The notes under the pieces were generated by a model. The model was not told the origin of the DNA. It searched no databases and saw only the letters and a program-made list of their open reading frames with translations. A DNA stretch of 64,000 nt from Hyphomicrobiales bacterium. GTDB lineage: Bacteria > Pseudomonadota > Alphaproteobacteria > Rhizobiales > Rhizobiaceae. Position 1 is the stretch's first letter, and every line of letters starts with the position of its first letter. The position numbers were made by a program, and so were the translations under genes. Shown here in pieces: positions 42,679 to 47,948 of the stretch. The stretch covers positions 180,936-244,935 of the forward strand of contig UCCA01000021.1 in NCBI GenBank assembly GCA_900470805.1. Reading direction: 5' to 3'.

Positions 42679-43113
42679 ATGAAAAAGAGCCTTGCCGTGA
42701 ATGCTTTGCTTGAAACGGTCGATTTCGCTGGCGAGTTGCTGGCGCATCATCAGACCTACATGGCCAAGCCGCGATCAAGCCTAGCCGGTCAGCACGAAGA
42801 GGCGCACCGTCGCCTTCAAGCTAGCGCCGCTCTGGTACGCGCCGCAGAGGCCGATGATGACTACCAAGGCTGGAGCAACCGCGAGACTTGGACGGTCAAC
42901 CTTTGGCTTTGCAATGAGCCCGCGCCTTACGCTGCCATGTCAGAGATCATCGAGCGCGACGGTCTGTCGCCTTTTGAACGGTCTGATCGACTAGAGGAAT
43001 ATACAGCGGCGCGCTGGTCGCGTGGTTTCACTGGCTGGCAGTCTGACATGTCGCAAGCCTTCCTAGCTCGCGTCAACTGGCTGGAGATCATCACCTCCAA
43101 CACTGAGGCATAG
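42679..43113 (+). CDS. Early protein with GWSNxETW (DUF7249-type) domain
   Basis: 144 aa. The N-terminal 60 residues are helical and resemble the preceding protein. From residue 63 it carries YQGWSNRETWTVNLWLCNEP, a pattern I know from phage and plasmid proteins classed as DUF7249, often encoded near antirestriction or early genes. Its molecular function is not established. It is followed by hammerhead B. Confidence 0.65.
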   Translation: MKKSLAVNALLETVDFAGELLAHHQTYMAKPRSSLAGQHEEAHRRLQASAALVRAAEADDDYQGWSNRETWTVNLWLCNEPAPYAAMSEIIERDGLSPFERSDRLEEYTAARWSRGFTGWQSDMSQAFLARVNWLEIITSNTEA

Positions 43114-43126
43114 CCGCGCTTAATCC

Positions 43127-43225
43127 CTCTCACCATTGAGACCGAAACCTAAGGCAAGCCCCACGCTTGCCTGATGGTCGGTGCGTATCGCTCGCACCCT
43201 GACGAGGTCAGCCACCAATCGGAGT
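43127..43225 (+). ncRNA. Hammerhead ribozyme B (stem II open)
   Basis: The order is GACC (43140-43143), GAAA (43144-43147), stem III CC..AGGCAAGC-CCCAC-GCTTGCCT..GG, the triplet GTC (43177-43179, cleavage after C43179), stem I GGTGCG-TATCGCT-CGCACC (43180-43198), core CTGACGA (43199-43205), then GGTC (43206-43209) pairing with the initial GACC as stem II. ATTG/CAAT may extend stem II. All invariant bases are present. The stem I loop TATCGCT resembles TAACGCT of ribozyme A. It lies 7 bases before the small gene at 43233; a CTCTCACC copy overlaps its 5' edge. Confidence 0.85.
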
Positions 43226-43232
43226 GAAGACA

Positions 43233-43301
43233 ATGCTTGATGAATTCGACGACATCGATTTCCGCGACTTGAAGCCTTACGCGCCGCGTCGGGAGGCATG
43301 A
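43233..43301 (+). CDS. Very small early peptide (22 aa)
   Basis: ATG after CGGAGTGAAGACA. The product MLDEFDDIDFRDLKPYAPRR EA is strongly acidic then basic. A ribosome site and close coupling to the next gene (4 bases) support it; the acidic start could mimic nucleic acid, which is speculation. Confidence 0.45.
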   Translation: MLDEFDDIDFRDLKPYAPRREA

Positions 43302-43305
43302 GGCC

Positions 43306-43503
43306 ATGACGACAGAACTCTACGCTGACCGCGTTGGCGGAATGATCAAATCCGGTCTCCACTGCGAGACATGGCGCGATGCTCGCGAGAAGGCCGCGAC
43401 GGTGCTGGGTGAGTTCCCGCCGTTCATGTTCGGCACTGTGCACCGCTTTAAGCCGGTCTCCGATGGCGTCGAGATCCACTTCCAGAGGTTCGAGCGCGCA
43501 TGA
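43306..43503 (+). CDS. Hypothetical early protein (65 aa)
   Basis: ATG after a GGAGGCATGAGGCC region. A small mixed protein (GLHCETWRDAREKAATVLGE, FGTVHRFKPVSDGVEIHFQR). The stop overlaps the next start. No family recognised. Confidence 0.6.
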   Translation: MTTELYADRVGGMIKSGLHCETWRDAREKAATVLGEFPPFMFGTVHRFKPVSDGVEIHFQRFERA

Positions 43504-43640
43504 CCATCCACGAAGCACAGCGCGCCCTCGGCGAGCATCCTGTTTATGTCCTGCGTTACGCTCGCCTATCGACTGCCAAACAACGCCGCGCCGCTCGCCT
43601 GATCGTTCGGCACATCAAACGCGGCCTGTTTCTTCAATAA
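43500..43640 (+). CDS. Small basic early protein (46 aa)
   Basis: ATGA overlap with the preceding gene. Highly basic (VLRYARLSTAKQRRAARLIV RHIKRGLFLQ in two parts), so nucleic-acid binding is plausible. Its stop codon lies one base before stem I of hammerhead C. Confidence 0.55.
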   Translation: MTIHEAQRALGEHPVYVLRYARLSTAKQRRAARLIVRHIKRGLFLQ

Positions 43641-43641
43641 C

Positions 43642-43698
43642 CCACCTGACGAGACCCTTAAGCAAGGTCGAAACGCTAGCCGCTGGCTGGCGTCGTGG
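43642..43698 (+). ncRNA. Hammerhead ribozyme C (stem I open)
   Basis: The order is CCAC (43642-43645), core CTGACGA (43646-43652), stem II GACC-CTTAAGCAA-GGTC (43653-43669), GAAA (43670-43673), stem III CGCTAGC-CGCTG-GCTGGCG (43674-43692), TC giving a GUC triplet (cleavage after C43694), then GTGG (43695-43698) closing stem I with CCAC. All invariant bases are present. It starts one base after the upstream stop codon and ends 33 bases before the next ATG, filling the gap. Confidence 0.88.
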
Positions 43699-43731
43699 TC
43701 GCTTGTGGCCCTATCCTATCGGAGATCGCGC

Positions 43732-44040
43732 ATGAATGATTATGATCGATACCGCATGGCATACCCTCCTGCCAGCGTTGCGGAACATCGCAGGGTCTTG
43801 GCACATCCCGTTTTCAAGGCGGCACACCTAAGGGCGCGCAGGGCTTGCAAGCTCACGAAAGACAAAGAGCAGCGTAAGGCCGAGCGTATGGAAGACAAGG
43901 AACGGGCAAGGCGTGAGGCCGCGCAAAAGGCTATCATGGCTGTCTATGAGAACGCCAGGAAGCAAGCCGAACAGGCCTTTGTCAACGTCGAGCGACCAGC
44001 CTACGTTGAAGTGCTGCAGATCATTCGCGCCGCACGATAG
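43732..44040 (+). CDS. Basic helical early protein (102 aa)
   Basis: ATG after a CGGAG site. A central highly charged helix (KDKEQRKAERMEDKERARRE) is flanked by shorter segments and ends YVEVLQIIRAAR. The composition suggests coiled coil or RNA/DNA contact. Hammerhead ribozymes lie on both sides (C and D). Confidence 0.6.
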   Translation: MNDYDRYRMAYPPASVAEHRRVLAHPVFKAAHLRARRACKLTKDKEQRKAERMEDKERARREAAQKAIMAVYENARKQAEQAFVNVERPAYVEVLQIIRAAR

Positions 44041-44056
44041 CGAGTCCCTGACATAG

Positions 44057-44115
44057 CCGTCTGATGAGCCCTATAGCAAGGGCGAAACGCTGCGCACCTA
44101 GTGCCAGCGTAACGG
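44057..44115 (+). ncRNA. Hammerhead ribozyme D (stem I open)
   Basis: The order is CCGT (44057-44060), core CTGATGA (44061-44067), stem II GCCC-TATAGCAA-GGGC (44068-44083), GAAA (44084-44087), stem III CGCTG/CAGCG extended past a bulged C by GCAC/GTGC (44088-44109), TA giving a GUA triplet (cleavage after A44111), then ACGG (44112-44115) closing stem I. The stem II loop AGCAA matches that of C. No gene starts before the next promoter, so this one would trim the 3' end of the early transcript. Confidence 0.85.
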
Positions 44116-44134
44116 TAGCTACATGAATGGACAC

Positions 44135-44143
44135 TTATCCACA
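44135..44143 (+). promoter_or_regulatory. DnaA-box consensus
   Basis: TTATCCACA, an exact match to the consensus DnaA box, 40 bases upstream of the operator-flanked promoter. A single copy could be chance; it may also act as a transcription modulator. Confidence 0.3.
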
Positions 44144-44153
44144 GGTTGCCGTT

Positions 44154-44215
44154 AGGAATTTGTTCCTGATCCCATTGACCGACTGTATTGTTGGGAATAT
44201 GTTCCTCTTCTGTTC
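44154..44215 (+). promoter_or_regulatory. Promoter with twin palindromes and LexA-type box
   Basis: TTGACC (44175-44180), 17 bases and TATGTT (44198-44203) make a sigma-70-like promoter facing the regulator and integrase genes. Two 14-bp near-identical palindromes, AGGAATTTGTTCCT (44154-44167) and GGGAATATGTTCCT (44193-44206), flank it, the second over the -10, as expected for a repressor operator pair. GTTC-N7-GTTC (44201-44215), the alphaproteobacterial LexA box, overlaps the -10 and start site. This could couple induction to DNA damage. Confidence 0.6.
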
Positions 44216-44478
44216 GCTTTTCCGGTCTTGTGCATATTTGCCACTTGCACCGTAAACGCGAGTTAACTTAAGGGGAAGATAGCCGGTTAGGGATCGGTCA
44301 AACGTCTACAAAAAGAGACAGACAGCCGTGCAAGGGATTGACTCCGTTGGAGGAATTCTGAGCAGGACTAGCGCGTTCGCCGAGGAGGCGAGAAGCTTAC
44401 ACTCTTGTAACTTGTAGGTAAACTTTTCCCCTAAAGGTACGACGTTTAAAGGGCATCACACAAACCACTGGAAAAGCT
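44216..44478 (+). other. Long leader between promoter and first cistron
   Basis: About 260 bases without a convincing gene. TTAAGGGGAA (44273 region) and TTCCCCTAAA (44428 region) could pair over a distance and enclose the leader. A 29-codon GTG frame from 44327 has no good ribosome site. The leader length suggests regulation after initiation. Confidence 0.4.
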
Positions 44479-44637
44479 ATGTACTTTCGCTTACAAGACC
44501 GAGACGTTTTTGTAACACGGCGTGAGGCGGGGCGAGGGGAGCCGCGCTTCTATTGCTACACGGACGTGACCGAGACACAAAAGAACACGCACTTGCGCAT
44601 CTTTGGCATGTATGCCGTCTTTTCGCGCAAGACCTAA
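44479..44637 (+). CDS. Hypothetical small basic protein (52 aa)
   Basis: MYFRLQDRDVFVTRREAGRG, followed by an Arg/Thr-rich part ending GMYAVFSRKT. No strong ribosome site (GGAAAAGCT). It lies 20 bases before the regulator gene in the same direction. Support is coding-like composition and position. Confidence 0.45.
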   Translation: MYFRLQDRDVFVTRREAGRGEPRFYCYTDVTETQKNTHLRIFGMYAVFSRKT

Positions 44638-44657
44638 TTTAAAGGGACTTTATACCT

Positions 44658-45029
44658 ATGACCGACGCACCTGCAGCGAAGAACGAGTTTGACACTGGAC
44701 TGCGGATCTACACCCTGATGGATGAATTCAACCGTCATTGGGAAGGGATGAAGGTCGATATAGCAATGCTCTGGCTCAAATGCGCGCAAGCCGACATAGC
44801 CGGGAAGCCTCTCACGATAACCGAACTAAGCGAGGCGACGAAAATGTCCCTCGCGTCGGCTTCGCGTAACGTCCAGCTGCTGGAGACCCGCCGCGCCGAC
44901 AAGAACGATGCTCACCCGCTCGACCTATTGGAAACGCGGGTGCACCCAAACGACTACAGAACGCGTCTCGTGGTCTTAACGCCCAAGGGTCGCAATTTCT
45001 ACAAGCGCCTTCTCGCATTGATGGGGTAA
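44658..45029 (+). CDS. MarR-like winged-helix regulator
   Basis: 123 aa. An N-terminal dimerisation-type helix, then the HTH LTITELSEATKMSLASASRN with recognition helix VQLLETRRAD, and a wing TRLVVLTPKGRNFYKRLLAL, all as in MarR-family proteins. It is expressed from the operator-flanked promoter together with the integrase, 3 bases away, so it is the best candidate for the lysogeny regulator binding the twin palindromes. No CI-like repressor was seen elsewhere in the prophage. Confidence 0.7.
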   Translation: MTDAPAAKNEFDTGLRIYTLMDEFNRHWEGMKVDIAMLWLKCAQADIAGKPLTITELSEATKMSLASASRNVQLLETRRADKNDAHPLDLLETRVHPNDYRTRLVVLTPKGRNFYKRLLALMG

Positions 45030-45032
45030 CAC

Positions 45033-46115
45033 ATGGCAGTAAGACAGCGTGGAAAGCAGTGGCAAGCCGACGTCAGGGTCGGAGCCAATCAAAACCCGAC
45101 AGGGCAGGAGGTGCGCTTGCGCCTCGCGGCCGCATCAAAGGAAGCAGCCGAAACACTCGAACTAAAGGCGCGGCTCTCGGTCATGGAAACCGGGAGCTAT
45201 TCGCCGTTGGAGGTCGTGACCAAGTCCAAGCCCTCACAGACGCTCAAGGGTGCCCTACAGCTCGCCTGGTCGAGCCAGTCAGGGCGTAGGGGCGGCTGGT
45301 CCTCGCAGAAGAGCGGAGAGCAGTCCTACGGCAACGCCAAGGAATGCATGGAAGTCCTCGGCATGGAACGCAAATGCTCCAGCGTAACGCGGAACGATAT
45401 GGACAAGCTCGTGGACACCTTCCGAAAGCTCGGCCTATCGAACAACACAATCCGGAACAAGGTTGGGTGCTTCTACAAGGCTCTCGACTACGCTGTCCGC
45501 GAAGGCTGGATGAACGGCCGACCGCATTTCGAGAGGCCAGCGCCAGGCGTACCTCGCGAATTCCTTCTCAGTATTGAACTTGAGAACAAGCTTTTGGCCT
45601 TCTTTGAGCCGACCGATCGCGAGTTCGCTGACTTCTGCCGTGTAGGGGTCGAAACTGGTCTCCGTCTGATGGAGCTGGCGAAGGCCGAGGCGTGGCAGGT
45701 CAGCCTAGAGAGCGGCATGTTCAACGTCCCTGCAGCGCGATCGAAAAGCGGCAGAGCAAGGAACGTGGTTCTGTCCGACAAGGCGAAGGAAATCCTCTCG
45801 ACCTACATGTTCACCAAAGACCCGATTACCGGGGAGCTGGTCGCCAAGAAGCCTAAGGACCGCGTATGGCGTTCCATCAAGAAGGACTTCGTGTCCTACC
45901 ACTTCAAGCGCATGAAGGACGCCCTCGGCTATAACGAGCAGAAGGACTTCGTCTTCCACACGCTCCGCCATACGCGAGCCACGCGCCTTGCCGCAAAGAG
46001 CAAGTCACCGTTCGTCGTGATGGACCAGATGGGACATGCCGACATCAAGACGTCGATGCGCTACATTCACATGGCCAAGGCGATGATGGACACTGAGAGC
46101 TGGAGGAACGCATGA
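45033..46115 (+). CDS. Tyrosine-family site-specific integrase
   Basis: 360 aa. The N-terminal arm-binding region (KQWQADVRVGANQNPTGQEV) is followed by a core-binding SAM-like domain and a catalytic domain with Arg211 (ETGLRLMELAKAEAW), H309-T-L-R312 (FHTLRHTRATRLAA), His335 (GHADIKTS) and nucleophile Tyr344 (MRYIHMAKA). It integrates and excises the phage at att. The right-end candidate core lies 149 bases after its stop. Confidence 0.95.
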   Translation: MAVRQRGKQWQADVRVGANQNPTGQEVRLRLAAASKEAAETLELKARLSVMETGSYSPLEVVTKSKPSQTLKGALQLAWSSQSGRRGGWSSQKSGEQSYGNAKECMEVLGMERKCSSVTRNDMDKLVDTFRKLGLSNNTIRNKVGCFYKALDYAVREGWMNGRPHFERPAPGVPREFLLSIELENKLLAFFEPTDREFADFCRVGVETGLRLMELAKAEAWQVSLESGMFNVPAARSKSGRARNVVLSDKAKEILSTYMFTKDPITGELVAKKPKDRVWRSIKKDFVSYHFKRMKDALGYNEQKDFVFHTLRHTRATRLAAKSKSPFVVMDQMGHADIKTSMRYIHMAKAMMDTESWRNA

Positions 46116-46162
46116 CTATCAGAAGTCTTGATGCGTATCGTTTTTCTGGAATTGAAAATGGG

Positions 46163-46186
46163 AGGCCCTGCAAGCGTGGGGCTTTT
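46163..46186 (+). terminator. Weak terminator after the integrase
   Basis: AGGCCCTGC-AAGC-GTGGGGCTT then TT: a 9-bp stem with three wobble pairs and a short T-run. In the circular phage genome it would lie between the early promoter and the RNA polymerase gene, so its strength matters for the lytic switch. Confidence 0.45.
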
Positions 46187-46247
46187 CAGTATCAGGATTT
46201 CCGTGTGTATCGGAAAAGGCTGATAAGGAGCCCTGAAATTGTGACAG

Positions 46248-46285
46248 GGACTGTGCCAAAAGTGGCAGGGAAACCACCTCTGGCA
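46248..46285. other. Candidate attR core
   Basis: GGCAGGGAAACC (46264-46275) is identical to 3758-3769. Here the octamer CAGGGAAA is flanked by GTGG/CCAC and an outer GTGCCA/TGGCAC. The different arms but identical overlap are what attL and attR of a tyrosine recombinase should show. Upstream, the stems TTTCCG/CGGAAA (about 46198) and CCCTG/CAGGG (46232-46250) may be part of the phage arm. Confidence 0.4.
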
Positions 46286-46398
46286 CAACGTGCCCATCTA
46301 CTAAGTCATTGTTTTACCAATGGTTTTGTCGATTGGCAACTAAACCCCGTAACTGATCGGAGGTCAATCGGATCAGAAAACGCAAAACTGGAAAGAGT

Positions 46399-46420
46399 GC
46401 CCCGGCCGTTAAGCCGGGGC
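46399..46420 (-). terminator. Terminator hairpin of the porin gene
   Basis: GCCCCGGC-TTAACG-GCCGGGGC on the minus strand, 14 bases after the porin stop. The T-rich tail is short (ACTCTTT). Confidence 0.6.
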
Positions 46421-46433
46421 GTAGGCATTCAGA

Positions 46434-47459
46434 TTAGAATGCGCGCTGCAGACGGAAGAAGCCCGTCGTTACGTCGTTGGAATCGTCTGGATCGAGGTAG
46501 CTGACGGTTGCCTTGGCGTAGAGGTTGTCTACGATCTGGTAGTCAAGCGTTACGCCGACCTTCCAAGCATCGCCGAGGCCATCGAACGACGATGGGATAA
46601 CGGCATCGGTATCGACAACGTAGTTGCCGAAGTACTGGACCGTCGGGGTGATCGTGAACTTGTCAGTTGCCTTCAGAGCGTATTCCGCAGCAACGGTCCA
46701 CTCCGACTGGGCGTAGTAGGAGTTCGGGCCGGTAGCGTAAACAGCTGCGAGGCCGAGCGTGCCAGGACCGATATCAGCGAAGATCATGCCGCGAACAGCA
46801 CCTTCTTCGTTGTCCGTGTCGTAGCCGCCGATAACCTGGTAGCTGAAGCCGCCGACCTTGCCGCCAACTGCGGCAGCAACGCCGACGTTGTTGGCGCCTT
46901 CGCCGGTCTTGTAGTAGCCGTCTTCCAGTTCGTCGACGCTGACGCCAGCGTAGAAGTCGCCGGATTCGTACTGGTAGCGAACCGAGTTGTGCAGGGTTTC
47001 GAAGCTGGACAGAACGTCCGGCTCGCCGCTCAAGTCGTCATCCCACCAGCTGTAGAACAGACCAGCGCGCAGGCCAGCGATGTCGATGTAAGCGGAGTCC
47101 AGCGTGGTGTTGGTCGACGTGTTGTCGCCGTTGTTACGCAGAACGATAACGCCGGTCAGAGGACCGTATTCAGTGTCGCTCTTCGAGGTGAACGAAACCT
47201 GGGCGCGTGTGCGAGCGTTCCAGTCAGAAGTACCCTTCTGGTTCGGGCCGCCGTACACTTCAAAACGCAGGTAACCGCCAACCTTGAGGCAGGTTTCGGT
47301 GCCCGGGATGTAGAAGTAGCCCGTGCCGTACGCGTCGCAGACGCGGACGTAATCTACTGCTTCAGGTTCAGCTGCAACGATCGCGTCAGCAGCGAAAACC
47401 GGGGACGCAACGGCAGCGAGGGCTGCTGCAGACGTCAACATAACCATCCGAATGTTCAT
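46434..47459 (-). CDS. RopA-like outer membrane porin
   Basis: 341 aa. Signal peptide MNIRMVMLTSAAALAAVASP..AFA, then mature VAAEPEAVDYVRVCDAYGTG, YFYIPGTETCLKVGGYLRFE, the standard opening of rhizobial porins (Porin_2 type) with a conserved Cys pair. Alternating beta strands continue to the C-terminal Phe (FFRLQRAF) needed for outer-membrane insertion. It is a major diffusion channel. The ATG at 47459 is preferred to the upstream one. The upstream gap 47460-47684 shows no gene. Confidence 0.92.
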   Translation of the reverse strand: MNIRMVMLTSAAALAAVASPVFAADAIVAAEPEAVDYVRVCDAYGTGYFYIPGTETCLKVGGYLRFEVYGGPNQKGTSDWNARTRAQVSFTSKSDTEYGPLTGVIVLRNNGDNTSTNTTLDSAYIDIAGLRAGLFYSWWDDDLSGEPDVLSSFETLHNSVRYQYESGDFYAGVSVDELEDGYYKTGEGANNVGVAAAVGGKVGGFSYQVIGGYDTDNEEGAVRGMIFADIGPGTLGLAAVYATGPNSYYAQSEWTVAAEYALKATDKFTITPTVQYFGNYVVDTDAVIPSSFDGLGDAWKVGVTLDYQIVDNLYAKATVSYLDPDDSNDVTTGFFRLQRAF

Positions 47460-47684
47460 TAGAAATCCATTTCCCTTTAGAAGGACCGCCGCCAGAAACA
47501 CAAATGTGATTGGCGACTATTCCGATAACAGCCTTTCGGCACGCGGATCAGCGAACCGCTGGACCTTCTCTCTCATCCCGAAGCAAATCTATCAATTCAG
47601 ATTTGATCGAAACCGCGTTTGTGAAACCTGTTTGGTATTTTATGTGATTATTTTGCAACAATATCAAAGGCTTAGACAAAAAAA

Positions 47685-47715
47685 CGCGATGCTCCGCAAA
47701 TTGCGGAGCATCGCG
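47685..47715. terminator. 31-bp near-perfect palindrome flanked by A and T runs
   Basis: CGCGATGCTCCGCAA, one A, then TTGCGGAGCATCGCG: a 15-bp perfect stem. It is preceded by seven A and followed eight bases later by TTTTTT. Read on the minus strand it is an immediate strong terminator; on the + strand the T-run is offset. It lies between the divergent porin and LysR genes, where no terminator is expected, so an unannotated minus-strand RNA could end here. Confidence 0.6.
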
Positions 47716-47948
47716 CTACGACGTTTTTTGAGGGCTCCGTGGAGCAATCCGATGATCATGCAGAAGCAAATCAACGGCGACATCCGGGAGATAGTACCGC
47801 GCTGCAGCAAAATGAAGTGGGTTCGCTGGAACGCAATGTTCCAAATTTGGAACGAATGTGCCGATGCCGCCGTTTGCATATTCTGCGGAGAAGCGTATTC
47901 GACACCCGGGGTAGACGTTTTAGAACCTTTTGAAGACAGAGACAGCTA

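Larger units (their letters stand above)
3758..46275 (+). mobile_element. Complete T7-like prophage with tyrosine integrase
   Basis: A contiguous set of T7-type genes runs from a single-subunit RNA polymerase at the left end to a large terminase at 40.5 kb, followed by early small genes and an integrase at the right end. Every T7 morphogenesis function except a tail fibre after the internal virion proteins can be matched. The edges are taken from a 12-bp repeat, GGCAGGGAAACC, at both ends. Integration has circularly permuted the virion order: early genes and integrase sit at the right, and the polymerase that would follow them sits at the left. No gene in it is obviously broken apart from one small ORF near 8.9 kb. 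Confidence 0.85.

Noticed and set aside
44123..44155. 10-codon ORF after hammerhead D
   Set aside because: No ribosome site and it overlaps the DnaA-box sequence and the operator.
46215..46250. Fifth hammerhead after the integrase
   Set aside because: CTGATAA lacks the invariant G of CTGANGA and no stems fit.
46112..46504. 130-aa frame after the integrase
   Set aside because: It crosses the candidate att site and overlaps the porin end; no ribosome site and random composition.
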